A stretch of DNA of 21,173 bases from CAYPEZ01 sp964409985 (GCA_964409985.1 CAYPEZ010000012.1:1-21173); one strand, 5' to 3'; shown: positions 5,782 to 13,966, numbered from the stretch's first letter. Notes: generated by a model not told the origin, from the letters alone. Program-made: numbers and translations.

Positions 5782-6243
5782 CTAACTTCTTATAGCCGCC
5801 TCAATCCGAGCCACATCAATCTTCCGCATCCCCATCATCGCATCGAAAGCGCGCTTGGCCTCGGCTCCCCCTTTCGCCATCGCTTCGGTGAGCACTCGTG
5901 GAGTGATCTGCCAATTGAGGCCCCACTTGTCCTTGCACCATCCGCACTGACTCTCTGCGCCTCCGTTCCCGACGATCGCATTCCAATACTTGTCCGTCTC
6001 TTCCTGAGTGTCCGTCGCGATCTGGAACGAGAATGCCTCGCTCTGCTTGAACGCAGGCCCGCCATTTATCGCGATGCACGGGATCCCACAGACATCGCCC
6101 TTCTTCCCGTCCGGAAAATCCGATGGAGCATGCTGGATGGCACCCACTGCGCTATCAGGGAACACCGACGCATAGAACGTGGCAGCGGACTCTGCGTCCT
6201 TCTCATACCAGAGACAGATCGTGTTCTTAGGAATTTTATTCAT
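5782..6243 (-). CDS. PhnB-like VOC superfamily protein
   Basis: This 153-residue protein belongs to the PhnB/3-demethylubiquinone-methyltransferase-like branch of the vicinal-oxygen-chelate fold (Pfam PF06983 type). Family landmarks visible are CLWYEKDAESAATFYASVFP at the N-terminus, IAINGGPAFKQSEAFSF, TQEETDKYWNAI, a GGAESQCGWCKDKWGLNWQI segment and the C-terminal AMMGMRKIDVARIEAA. The substrate is not known for most members. Base composition is about 58% GC in the lines I counted, above most neighbours. Together with the location just beyond tRNA-Glu, this is compatible with acquisition by transfer. No Shine-Dalgarno is evident. Confidence 0.9.
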   Translation of the reverse strand: MNKIPKNTICLWYEKDAESAATFYASVFPDSAVGAIQHAPSDFPDGKKGDVCGIPCIAINGGPAFKQSEAFSFQIATDTQEETDKYWNAIVGNGGAESQCGWCKDKWGLNWQITPRVLTEAMAKGGAEAKRAFDAMMGMRKIDVARIEAAIRS

Positions 6244-6273
6244 ATGACTTTATCGTACCATGCACTTACCCCT

Positions 6274-6281
6274 GCTATAAT
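6274..6281 (+). promoter_or_regulatory. Extended -10 promoter of the DUF2200 gene, leaderless
   Basis: TGC directly before a consensus TATAAT (6276-6281) forms an extended -10 (TGnTATAAT). Only six C residues separate it from the ATG at 6288, so transcription should begin at or next to the start codon. Confidence 0.7.
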
Positions 6282-6287
6282 CCCCCC

Positions 6288-6647
6288 ATGTCCCCCAAGA
6301 ATAGCAACCGCATAGCAACAATGGCCGTAGCGAAAGTCTACCCAATGTACCTTCAAAAGGTAGAGCGAAAGTCACGCACCAAGGAAGAACTCGACACTAT
6401 CGTCCGCTGGCTCACTGGCTACACACAAAAAGGACTCGAGGCGCAGCTCGATAAAGGAACCGACTTTGAGACATTCTTCAAAAACGCTCCAAAGATGAAT
6501 CCGAAGCGAACACTCATCACTGGTACTGTCTGTGGAGTCCGAGTCGAAGAAATCAAAGACCCCTTCATGAAGAACGTTCGTTACCTCGACAAACTCGTCG
6601 ACGAACTCGCCAAGGGGAAGCCTTTAGAAAAGATACTACGAAAATAA
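6288..6647 (+). CDS. DUF2200 family protein
   Basis: The 119-residue protein matches my memory of the DUF2200 family along its whole length: RIATMAVAKVYPMYLQKVE, EELDTIVRWLTGY, LEAQLDKGTDFETFF, ITGTVCGVRVEEIKDP, and YLDKLVDELAKGKPLEKILR. It is small, basic and soluble; the biochemical role of the family is unknown. It is transcribed divergently from the PhnB-like gene from a consensus extended -10. No Shine-Dalgarno exists because the message is probably leaderless. An in-frame ATG at codon 12 is an alternative start if transcription begins further downstream. Confidence 0.92.
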   Translation: MSPKNSNRIATMAVAKVYPMYLQKVERKSRTKEELDTIVRWLTGYTQKGLEAQLDKGTDFETFFKNAPKMNPKRTLITGTVCGVRVEEIKDPFMKNVRYLDKLVDELAKGKPLEKILRK

Positions 6648-6689
6648 TCTCTATACTTCGAAAGAGAACTCCGTCATTGGCTCTAGCCA

Positions 6690-7244
6690 TCAGTATGCCT
6701 CGAAAACAGATTTAATGTTTGCAATTGCTGCGGGGTCGAGTTTCAATACCGTCTTTATGATTCCGGGTCTCCCCTCTTCCATCCGGACTTCGTAGTGATC
6801 AATACGTCCTAAAAATTGACCGTTCAGCATAAAATCAACTTCGTCGTAGTCATACGGGGTATTTGATGCTAGGGCTCTTTCTTTTCTCCGCTCTTGGGCG
6901 CTTACCAAATTAGTAAAATATTTCTTTGCATCATCAGGATTCTGATATTGGGTAATTTGCACAACAATTCCTCCGATAAGAATCGACTGTTTATCAATCA
7001 CGTTTACCGGAGATGCTCCGGAAGCCTGCTGCAAGTCTTTGACAAAATCATTGGCCGCTTTCACTGCATTTTTCTCAGTCTCGTTCATGGGTGCCGTGTA
7101 TTCCGTCGCATGAAGCCCGTGTGCATTGAAGTACTTTACCAACCCTGAAATACTTTCTTTGTGAACATAGTTCACCACCAGCCCAACGGCGAAAACTAAT
7201 ACACAAAGGAAAAGAATAACGGAACGGTATTTTGGATTCATCAT
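6690..7244 (-). CDS. Membrane-anchored protein of unknown function (184 aa)
   Basis: A transmembrane helix (about residues 7-26) precedes a mixed alpha/beta extracytoplasmic region of about 150 residues, which contains NETEKNAVKAANDFVKDL, a TQYQNPDDAKKYFTNL helix and a C-terminal LKLDPAAIANIKSVF. The family is not recognised. The start overlaps the stop of the DUF1189 gene by four bases (ATGA), which indicates translational coupling and suggests that the two products act together at the membrane. Confidence 0.8.
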   Translation of the reverse strand: MMNPKYRSVILFLCVLVFAVGLVVNYVHKESISGLVKYFNAHGLHATEYTAPMNETEKNAVKAANDFVKDLQQASGASPVNVIDKQSILIGGIVVQITQYQNPDDAKKYFTNLVSAQERRKERALASNTPYDYDEVDFMLNGQFLGRIDHYEVRMEEGRPGIIKTVLKLDPAAIANIKSVFEAY

Positions 7245-8116
7245 GATATGTGTGATTGTGGCACTTCCTCTTTATGGGCGCCTTGTGGGAAATTAATAAT
7301 TAAGAGCGCAATGAATATGGCGAGGTTGAGAAGTCCTGACCCACGGAGCCCAAGGATGTCAGTAATGGCACCAAGAACAGCAATGGGGATCATTGCAAAG
7401 AGTGCAACAACAAATGCCTGCTCATACTGAAGTGTATATCCACGAATGCCTGTCACGAACTTCACAATAAATGCAGCAATGAATCCGAGCATGATGTGCC
7501 CAACCGCAGAAAACAGGAGAATGAACACGAAGGCAACCACAGGAAGAAAGTACATCATCGTACGAAGGATAGGCAGAACCTTCATTGCAAGGCGTGTTGC
7601 TTCACTCTTATTGATCGTGAGCTCCTTTATCTCTGCCAAGCTATAGGAGCGAATCTCCGCATCGTTCTTTTTGAAATAGATTGTTTTTTCACCAAGCACC
7701 GCAAAGGAATCCATCGCACGAACTTCTTCGAGCGTCAGCGAGTGCGTGGTGTCGATAGCGAGGAGATGCTTTGGTTCGGTGGTATTTGGCGAAGGTGGTA
7801 TCTCGGCCCCAGGAAAGACATCTTGTAATGCTAGGAAGTATGGCTGCGCCGCACTCGTGGTTGCAACCCCGTTTTTAATCACGATCTCAAGGTCTCCTGG
7901 ATATACCTTCTCGACAGCAGCTTGTGTGATATCGATCTTTGCCACACGAACAACGACAGGTATAAGCAATATCACCACAGTGATCGCACCAATAAGTCCT
8001 ATGCTGAATGCATAAGAAATCCCTTTAGGAAATATCTGCTGTGCTGCATCAGCATATGCAGCAGGGCCATAAAAGCCATTTCTTATTCGAACAAAAAGTT
8101 GTGTGAGCCATGTCAT
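7241..8116 (-). CDS. DUF1189 family membrane protein
   Basis: The 291-residue protein has an N-terminal FVRIRNGFYGPAAY segment, a first membrane helix (about 34-58), an external region with the family-like YPGDLEIVIKNGVATTSA and LLAIDTT motifs, and a cluster of three to four C-terminal helices (about 180-275). This layout fits DUF1189, a family of uncharacterised integral membrane proteins common in Firmicutes and Patescibacteria. GAGGG lies four bases upstream of the ATG. It is the first gene of a two-gene operon. Its role is unknown; a regulatory or envelope function is only a guess. Confidence 0.85.
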   Translation of the reverse strand: MTWLTQLFVRIRNGFYGPAAYADAAQQIFPKGISYAFSIGLIGAITVVILLIPVVVRVAKIDITQAAVEKVYPGDLEIVIKNGVATTSAAQPYFLALQDVFPGAEIPPSPNTTEPKHLLAIDTTHSLTLEEVRAMDSFAVLGEKTIYFKKNDAEIRSYSLAEIKELTINKSEATRLAMKVLPILRTMMYFLPVVAFVFILLFSAVGHIMLGFIAAFIVKFVTGIRGYTLQYEQAFVVALFAMIPIAVLGAITDILGLRGSGLLNLAIFIALLIINFPQGAHKEEVPQSHIS

Positions 8117-8247
8117 ATACCCTCAACAGTACCACGAGGAAATCCTGAACTCAAAACTAAGATACGAGATGATCAATGACACATACTTCCATAATATGCA
8201 TATATAATCTGTTTGTATCAGCAAATTGAATGTATTCCTATCGAAAG

Positions 8248-8275
8248 TTGACAAAACTATTTTTTCATATATAAT
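8248..8275 (+). promoter_or_regulatory. Consensus promoter of the 223-residue gene
   Basis: Both boxes are perfect: TTGACA (8248-8253) and TATAAT (8270-8275) with a 16-base T/A-rich spacer. The start near 8282 leaves a leader of about 20 bases carrying GGAGGT (8293-8298). This is the strongest promoter in the window by eye. Confidence 0.85.
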
Positions 8276-8301
8276 ATATACAGAATAAATTCGGAGGTCT
8301 A

Positions 8302-8973
8302 ATGGCTCTAAACAATGTGTTGTATGGTGGCCTCCCTCAGGGTTCGCTCACGCAGCCCTTGAGCGAGTACTTTAATAGACAAAAAATTCTTGCTCCCAAG
8401 GTTGAACTTATCCTTGCATTCTCCACACACGGGAGTGCCGAGGATGCCAACTGGGTCGAGGAATTCTACCTGGATGCGGATGTCTATGTTCCCGAGATGG
8501 CCAATTGGACACCTCAGGGCATAGAGAGATTCCAAAAGGTCGCACGTGGTGACAGTGACGCACCGTGCATCGTCGAGACGTACACACAAAACGTTCTCAG
8601 CGAGACGCACAACATCACAAGACACTACGGTGCAGCACTCATGAAGATGCTAGCTCGATCTTCGGGGAAGCATCTCTGTGCCATAGATGTCCCTGCTGGG
8701 ACCGAGCTCGGCAATCGCCTACGGACAGCACGGGCGTATGTGGGGATTTACCCACAAGCGCTTCGAGAGTTACTCAGGCTGCAGAAGCCGCGAGAGACTC
8801 AGATGATACTGAATCTCTCACCGGCACTAGGGAGCCTGCTCCGAACGCATCCCGAGCTCTGCAGCAAGGAAACACTGAAGGTCCTCCTGACGCTTGGGAG
8901 CGACCACAAAAACATCTCCAAGCCGCTCGCGAAGCGCGGCGAGCATGTAAGGTGCTTTTTCAAAAGCCCTTGA
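8302..8973 (+). CDS. Orphan soluble protein (223 aa), unknown; faintly TraB/Tiki-like N-terminus
   Basis: The start at 8302 is fixed by a GGAGG Shine-Dalgarno four bases upstream. Residues 33-75 contain VELILAFSTHGSAEDANWV and a following ADVYVPEMANW. The His, the Glu and their spacing vaguely recall the TraB/PrgY/Tiki metallo-hydrolase fold, but I cannot establish this. The middle has a Thr/His-rich helix (SETHNITRHYGAALMKML), and the C-terminal part is helical and basic. No signal peptide or membrane segment is seen. It is a monocistronic unit with consensus promoter and perfect terminator, convergent with murF. GC content is slightly higher than in the AT-rich leader. Confidence 0.8.
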   Translation: MALNNVLYGGLPQGSLTQPLSEYFNRQKILAPKVELILAFSTHGSAEDANWVEEFYLDADVYVPEMANWTPQGIERFQKVARGDSDAPCIVETYTQNVLSETHNITRHYGAALMKMLARSSGKHLCAIDVPAGTELGNRLRTARAYVGIYPQALRELLRLQKPRETQMILNLSPALGSLLRTHPELCSKETLKVLLTLGSDHKNISKPLAKRGEHVRCFFKSP

Positions 8974-8982
8974 AGCTCTGTG

Positions 8983-9018
8983 CCCCCTGGTGTATACACA
9001 CCAGGGGGTTATTTTTTT
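8983..9018 (+). terminator. Terminator of the 223-residue gene
   Basis: An 11-bp perfect stem (CCCCCTGGTGT / ACACCAGGGGG) with ATAC loop is followed by TTATTTTTTT. The T run is only on the plus strand, so murF has no clear terminator of its own here. Confidence 0.92.
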
Positions 9019-9022
9019 CTTC

Positions 9023-10300
9023 CTACCGCCTCTGCCACGCTCTCTCCTGCCGAGGGAGATACGCTGCGTCCTCTGGGTTTGCAAGAAGTTCAATCGCACA
9101 TTTCTCCATCCGCACACCCTGAGACCCTTTGACCAAGACAATATCACCCTTTTCTAGAAGATCCTTCACTCTCTTTCCCGCTTCTGATGCATGTGCGTAC
9201 CACTCAACGACACTTGCCTTTCTCCCCTTTGCGCTTTCGACAAGATCTTTGGCGCTCTCACCTACACCGATGACAATATCAGCAACATTCCCGGCGAGGA
9301 GTCCTGCTTTGCGATGTTCAGTCACAGAATACCCACCAAGTTCTCGCATGTCTCCTAGTACCACGATCCGTCGTCCAACCACAGGAAGATGCTCCACGGT
9401 CTTGAGCGCTGCTTCGACAGCAACAGGCGACGCATTGTACGTGTCATCAATAAGTGTCGTGTGGTTTAGCCCTTCGTAAATGCGCATGCGCCCCTTTGGT
9501 CGTTCGCTTTCAGACACACCAGAGATGCAGTCTTCGTATGTAACACCTTCAGCGATCCCCACAGAAATACCAGCAAGAAGCGCATACATGAGATGGTCTC
9601 CAAGGATGCCTGGAATGCGTATGGTTTTTCTCTCACTACGATAGACCACATCCATTTCCATCCCTCGCACAACCCCATGGTCACTATACGCACGGACTGA
9701 AGTTCCACGGACATCACATGCTTCGTGCATCCCATATGTGAGTATTGGATTGGATACACGGGTGAGATATTGTCCAATATTGCGATCGTCTGCGTTTGTG
9801 ACCACAACGCCATCCTTTGGAAGAGCACGAATGATCTCTGCATCCTCTTCCCATAGTGCTTCCCTCGACGAGAAGAACTCCACATGGACAGGCGTATCTG
9901 GAAAACTCGTCACCACACTGAGGTGAGGTTTTATCCATTGAAGAATCTGTTTGATGTCTCCTGGGTGATCTGCGCCAATTTCAAGTACGAGGATTTTTGG
10001 AAACTCTTTTGCAAAAACAGCACGTGCACCACGAATGAGATTTACTGCCCATATGAATGGATTTCCCCACGCATTTTCGAGCCCCAGGATCGCAAGCGGG
10101 ACACCAATATCACTATTAAAACTTTTATCACTCTTTCTGACTGAATATTTTTTTGAAAGCACGGCAGCAATGGCGTCTTTGGTCGATGTCTTTCCCACAC
10201 TCCCGGCAATCATCACTATCCGAGGATTATGCATGCTGAGCGCTCGTCTTGCCTCCCATACCAGTATTCGGGTGATCCATTGTTTAAGAAATGTCTTCAT
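9023..10300 (-). CDS. murF: UDP-MurNAc-tripeptide-D-Ala-D-Ala ligase (MurF-like), short N-terminus
   Basis: The Mur ligase MurF adds D-Ala-D-Ala to the UDP-MurNAc-tripeptide in cytoplasmic peptidoglycan precursor synthesis. The 425 residues show the ATP-binding loop AGSVGKTSTKDA (33-38 core), FNSDIGVPLAIL, VLEIGADHPGDI, VTNADD, GDHLMYALLAGISVG, RPKGRMRIYEG, LIDDTYNASPVA and a C-terminal VVLGDMRELGG, as in MurF. Canonical MurF has about 100 residues before the P-loop, forming the UDP-MurNAc-binding domain; here only about 30 basic, helical residues are present. It follows ftsI by 14 bases and ends the visible dcw run. Substrate recognition may therefore differ. Confidence 0.9.
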   Translation of the reverse strand: MKTFLKQWITRILVWEARRALSMHNPRIVMIAGSVGKTSTKDAIAAVLSKKYSVRKSDKSFNSDIGVPLAILGLENAWGNPFIWAVNLIRGARAVFAKEFPKILVLEIGADHPGDIKQILQWIKPHLSVVTSFPDTPVHVEFFSSREALWEEDAEIIRALPKDGVVVTNADDRNIGQYLTRVSNPILTYGMHEACDVRGTSVRAYSDHGVVRGMEMDVVYRSERKTIRIPGILGDHLMYALLAGISVGIAEGVTYEDCISGVSESERPKGRMRIYEGLNHTTLIDDTYNASPVAVEAALKTVEHLPVVGRRIVVLGDMRELGGYSVTEHRKAGLLAGNVADIVIGVGESAKDLVESAKGRKASVVEWYAHASEAGKRVKDLLEKGDIVLVKGSQGVRMEKCAIELLANPEDAAYLPRQERAWQRR

Positions 10301-10314
10301 ACCTTGTCGCTTTT

Positions 10315-12075
10315 TTACCGATGTGAGAGTGTCACAACATTGGGACCACGGTCGGGGGGAATGTTGTAATACTGGAGGAGAAACTTTGCGAGTGTCATAA
10401 ATGGTGTCGTGAGTGTCTCCGAAGCATATTTTACCTCTTTTGGATATGTCAGGTACATAAACACGATGAATTGGGGGTCATACGCTGGGTAATACCCAAA
10501 GAAGGTGTGCATGTATCGATCATCATAATATCCTCCACCAAGCTCGTGAGGTCTAGCCATCTGAGCTGTTCCTGTTTTTGCGGCAATACTATAGTCTTCC
10601 ATTTTTGCTGTCCCACCACGAAGAGCCTTGTCGACCACAGTCACAAGCATGCGAGTGATATCATCGCTCGTTTGTGGCTTGAGAATTTCTTGTGGCGGAT
10701 TGGGGACTGTCACACGCTCTCCCCCATCCGTATACTCAATACGACTGACAACGTATGGATTCACAAGCTTCCCCCCATTTCCAAGTGATGCAAGTGCGGT
10801 GACAACATTGATGGGACTCATCGCGATTCCTTGGCCGAAGGATGCGGTTGCATACTCAATATCTCGACGAGATTCAAGATTGTCCATGAGCCCCGCGACT
10901 TCGTTCGGAAGATCAATCCCTGTTTCATCACCGAGATGGTACTTTTCTCGAAAATATTGCCTGAGAGTTCCGTTGCCCATACGTTGTGTCACCCAAGCGA
11001 CACCAGTATTCAGAGACTGCGAAAGAATTTCTTGAACGGGGGTATTCGGCCCTCGACCCTTCCCGTCAAAGTTTGAGAATGTTTTCTTGTCGAGTGTCAT
11101 CACCCCAAGATCGTTGTACGTCGTATGAGGAGTAATTGCCCCGGCATCGAGTCCAGCTGCAATGGTTAACGGCTTAATCGTTGACCCCATCTCATACACG
11201 CCTTCGACAAGTGGATTCGCAAGAACCTTCACAGAATCAATATCCTTAATATGATTTGGATCAAAATCAGGAAGAGCGCCCATGGCTAAGATCTTTCCAT
11301 CTCGGGGATCCATCACAATACCTCCAGCACTTTCTGCATGCCATTTTTTTTGAGTTTCCTTGAGCAACGCTTCTAGTTCTGCTTGTACTTTTGGTTCGAT
11401 CGTGAGCACCACATCTCCTTCTTTTGTCTTTGGCTCATCTGTTGCAAGTGTCGTACTGAGGTTAAGAAACATATCAGCAAAGAAATTTACATAAAGCCCC
11501 TCGCCATTACGTGAAAGTGTATCGTTGTACGCACGTTCAATACCATACCGACCACTCAGTGTTCCATCTTGATATCCCACCATTCCAATCACTTGAGATG
11601 CAAGCGATCCGCTAGGATAGACTCTCCATCGCTCTCGAAATGTTTGAACGCCAGGAATCTCAAGAGCCATGATCTTATCCTTCACCTCTTCAGGAACACG
11701 ACGGGCAACCTCTTCATAAGGGTCATTCTTCTTACTTGCTTTTGCCATAAAGTCATCTCGGTCAAGAGCAATTGCCCCCGAAAGAACTCGAAAAGCATCA
11801 TCTTTGTTGATAATGAGTTTTGGATTGATCGCAAGCACGTAACCGGTTTCTAATGTTGCCGCAGAGACCTTCTCTCCATCTTTTCCCTCAAAGTAGATAG
11901 AGCCACGATTATAAATATCAGGGACACTTGCGACATACTGTTTCTCTGCATCATCACGATAGTCTGCTCCATGCGTGATCTGGATCGAATAGAGGCGACC
12001 AAAGAAAATAACCCCAATGAGGGCAATACCTCCGAAGATGATTCTTAGGCGCCCATGTGTCGTGGCCGCCGTCAT
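10315..12075 (-). CDS. ftsI: Penicillin-binding protein 2/FtsI-type transpeptidase
   Basis: This septal peptidoglycan DD-transpeptidase of class B is 586 residues long: a short cytoplasmic tail, one membrane helix (about 10-30), the PBP dimerisation domain (about 50-210) and the transpeptidase domain. Active-site motifs are S298-TIK301 (SxxK), S354-L-N356 (SxN) and K500-TG (KTG). No PASTA repeats follow. It lies four bases after ftsL and before murF, the classical order, so FtsL and FtsI probably act as one complex. The C-terminus has a 30-residue Pro- and Tyr-containing tail. Confidence 0.96.
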   Translation of the reverse strand: MTAATTHGRLRIIFGGIALIGVIFFGRLYSIQITHGADYRDDAEKQYVASVPDIYNRGSIYFEGKDGEKVSAATLETGYVLAINPKLIINKDDAFRVLSGAIALDRDDFMAKASKKNDPYEEVARRVPEEVKDKIMALEIPGVQTFRERWRVYPSGSLASQVIGMVGYQDGTLSGRYGIERAYNDTLSRNGEGLYVNFFADMFLNLSTTLATDEPKTKEGDVVLTIEPKVQAELEALLKETQKKWHAESAGGIVMDPRDGKILAMGALPDFDPNHIKDIDSVKVLANPLVEGVYEMGSTIKPLTIAAGLDAGAITPHTTYNDLGVMTLDKKTFSNFDGKGRGPNTPVQEILSQSLNTGVAWVTQRMGNGTLRQYFREKYHLGDETGIDLPNEVAGLMDNLESRRDIEYATASFGQGIAMSPINVVTALASLGNGGKLVNPYVVSRIEYTDGGERVTVPNPPQEILKPQTSDDITRMLVTVVDKALRGGTAKMEDYSIAAKTGTAQMARPHELGGGYYDDRYMHTFFGYYPAYDPQFIVFMYLTYPKEVKYASETLTTPFMTLAKFLLQYYNIPPDRGPNVVTLSHR

Positions 12076-12079
12076 AGAA

Positions 12080-12415
12080 TTATCGTGCTCGACCTACAGT
12101 TGCGGGAGCAGGTGCGACAGCAATGTACAACGATTCTCCAACTTCATGAAAGCCAAGTGCCTGTGCTCGTTCCAGAGACAGATCTTTTGTGAGTTCCACA
12201 TATTCTTTATCTAGTGAAGTGATGGACGCACGTGTACGTGCAATACTCTCCATCATATTTTCTCGCTCAACAGCATAATGAATTGTGGTGCGCAGTGAAT
12301 ATCCGTATGAAAAAAGTGCGGCGCATGCACACAGAAGAAGCAGACACATTGAAAGTGGTATCGGGAGAGACCGAGCAAAACGTGGTGATGAAAAAGTTGG
12401 AATAGAGAAGGTCAT
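12080..12415 (-). CDS. ftsL: FtsL-like cell-division protein
   Basis: The 111-residue protein has a basic N-terminus, one membrane helix (about 20-42, CLLLLCACAALFSYGYSL), a coiled coil (about 50-90) and a short C-terminal ERAQALGFHEVGESLYI, the typical FtsL end. FtsL links the FtsQB complex and FtsI at the septum; sequence similarity in this family is weak, so the call depends on position (between rsmH and ftsI) and topology. The ATG at 12415 is chosen because it follows the stop of the small ORF by one base. A longer in-frame version from 12487 would overlap that ORF in another frame. Confidence 0.85.
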   Translation of the reverse strand: MTFSIPTFSSPRFARSLPIPLSMCLLLLCACAALFSYGYSLRTTIHYAVERENMMESIARTRASITSLDKEYVELTKDLSLERAQALGFHEVGESLYIAVAPAPATVGRAR

Positions 12416-12416
12416 A

Positions 12417-12521
12417 CTATTTTTTGCGTTGCTGTCGGTCTTGTGCTGCAGCACGCGAAGACGCCCGAACTGGGATGTAAATAACACGTGGACTTTTTTG
12501 TAGATGAACAGTGACTTTCAT
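12417..12521 (-). CDS. 34-residue basic protein coupled between rsmH and ftsL
   Basis: The ATG (12521-12519) overlaps the rsmH stop as ATGA, and the TAG (12419-12417) is one base before the ftsL ATG. The ORF therefore fills the rsmH-ftsL gap exactly, with translational coupling at both ends. The product starts MKVTVHLQKSPRVIYIPV and ends with a Gln/Arg/Lys-rich tail (RQQRKK); it has a net positive charge and no membrane helix. I do not know a matching family. It may be a real small division-cluster protein or a coupling ORF that keeps ribosomes moving to ftsL. Confidence 0.65.
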   Translation of the reverse strand: MKVTVHLQKSPRVIYIPVRASSRAAAQDRQQRKK

Positions 12522-13423
12522 ACTTCTGTATAAATATCTGTGGCTCTTTCTGCCACACGAAGTTTTGCGCTACGCGAACGAGGATTTCCTTTTTGCTCAT
12601 TCACCGAAGGAACAATCGGTTTTTTTGTGATTAATGACAACTTGCCATCTTGAGACAATGATCGAAACAACGTTTTCACAATACGGTCTTCGCCACTATG
12701 AAAACTGATGATTGCAATTCGCGCTCCTGGAGCAAGATGCTCTACGGCACTTTTCACACCGGCTTTAATTGCACCGAATTCGTCGTTGACTGCCATACGA
12801 ATCGCTTGAAATGTCCGAGTCGCAGGGTGCCTACCCTTTGGGCCTGGGCGCACAACCGAACTCACAATTTCAGCAAGTTTTGCTGTCGTTGTTATGCGAT
12901 CATGGGTACGCGCTTTGACAATCGCACGAGCAATTCTTCTAGACGCACGCTCGTCACCAAAACCATAGATGATGTCTGTGAGAGTTTCTTCGCTCCAATC
13001 ATTCACGACCGTTTCGGCAGTGACGCCATGAGCATCTTCACTAAATGTCATGATAAGCGGCTCGTCATTTTGGAATGAGAAGCCACGCCCCGACGTTTCT
13101 AGTGTGAACGAAGAGAGTCCAAGATCAAACAATGCTGCATTGAGCGTTGTCACTTGATGTTCGTTGAGAATGGTATCGAGGTCACGAAAGTTTCCGACGA
13201 CGGGTATCACTGGTGAAGCAAATGACCGTACATCTGTACGACGAAAAGCTTCGGCGTCCGCATCCAGAGTAATAAGCTTCCCTGAAGCGCCAATGATCTC
13301 AGATATCTTTCGTGCGTGACCACCACCACCAAATGTAGCATCAAGCGCCGTCATCCCAGATTTAAGATGAAGGGCGTCAAGCACTTCTTGAAAAAGAACA
13401 GGAATGTGAACGTGTTGATTCAT
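12518..13423 (-). CDS. rsmH: 16S rRNA (cytosine(1402)-N(4))-methyltransferase
   Basis: RsmH (MraW) is the SAM-dependent methyltransferase of 16S rRNA C1402. The 301 residues show HIPVLFQEVLDAL, the SAM-binding DATFGGGGHA, FDLGLSS, RGFSF, the RTFQAIRMAVNDE motif, ISFHSGEDRIVK (usual form ISFHSLEDRIVK) and the C-terminal NPRSRSAKLRVAER. The length is as expected. It starts six bases after mraZ and overlaps the small ORF downstream by four bases. Confidence 0.97.
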   Translation of the reverse strand: MNQHVHIPVLFQEVLDALHLKSGMTALDATFGGGGHARKISEIIGASGKLITLDADAEAFRRTDVRSFASPVIPVVGNFRDLDTILNEHQVTTLNAALFDLGLSSFTLETSGRGFSFQNDEPLIMTFSEDAHGVTAETVVNDWSEETLTDIIYGFGDERASRRIARAIVKARTHDRITTTAKLAEIVSSVVRPGPKGRHPATRTFQAIRMAVNDEFGAIKAGVKSAVEHLAPGARIAIISFHSGEDRIVKTLFRSLSQDGKLSLITKKPIVPSVNEQKGNPRSRSAKLRVAERATDIYTEV

Positions 13424-13429
13424 TGCAAA

Positions 13430-13864
13430 CTAGAACACACCACTCTCTCCGAGTTTCTCAGCCATTGCATCAGCGTCTTTAGCAATCTGCGCTTTATATG
13501 TACCCCAGGACTTCTCGTCCCAGACTTCAACGCGATCGTAAACGCCAGCAAGCACGACCTTGTCCTTGAGGCCCGCGAAGGACTTCAAGAAATCAGGAAG
13601 AAGAATACGCCCAATCTGGTCGATTTCGACCTCTACGGCACCAGCGAGCATAAAGCGGCTGAACGCACGTGTGTCGGTTCGTCCCATTGAGAGCTTTGCG
13701 AGCTTCTCAGCGGTCTCCTTCCAACGGGCCATGGGATATATCGCAAGACATTTGTTGAGACCATGAGTCACCACCATTCGCTTGCCAAGCTCCCCACGGA
13801 ACTTCGTGGGAATGGAAAGGCGTTTCTTAGGATCTACTGTATGCGTATATTCACCGATAAACAT
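13430..13864 (-). CDS. mraZ: Transcriptional regulator MraZ
   Basis: MraZ is a ring-forming, AbrB-fold DNA-binding protein that represses its own dcw operon in E. coli. The 144-residue protein has two tandem AbrB-like halves, with the DNA-contact motifs VDPKKRLSIPTKFR and IDQIGRILLPDFLK and the typical FIGEYTHTVD start. It is the first gene of mraZ-rsmH-smORF-ftsL-ftsI-murF. The region 13967-14045 upstream carries matching GTGGG boxes, so autoregulation is likely. Confidence 0.97.
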   Translation of the reverse strand: MFIGEYTHTVDPKKRLSIPTKFRGELGKRMVVTHGLNKCLAIYPMARWKETAEKLAKLSMGRTDTRAFSRFMLAGAVEVEIDQIGRILLPDFLKSFAGLKDKVVLAGVYDRVEVWDEKSWGTYKAQIAKDADAMAEKLGESGVF

Positions 13865-13966
13865 AGAAAAATTGGAAATGTATGAACTCAGTGTTCAGAC
13901 ATTTCGGAGACAGGAAATCCGGAGCTCGACCCTGGTGGCCCCGGTTCCTGCTATTTAGTTTTGTGT

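Noticed and set aside
5816..6079. Minus-strand ORFs of 87 and 76 residues inside the PhnB-like gene
   Set aside because: Alternative frames of a GC-rich conserved gene; Arg-rich translations typical of shadow frames.
8565..9122. 185-residue plus-strand ORF overlapping the end of the 223-residue gene and murF
   Set aside because: It runs over a perfect terminator and two other coding frames, and has no ribosome binding site.
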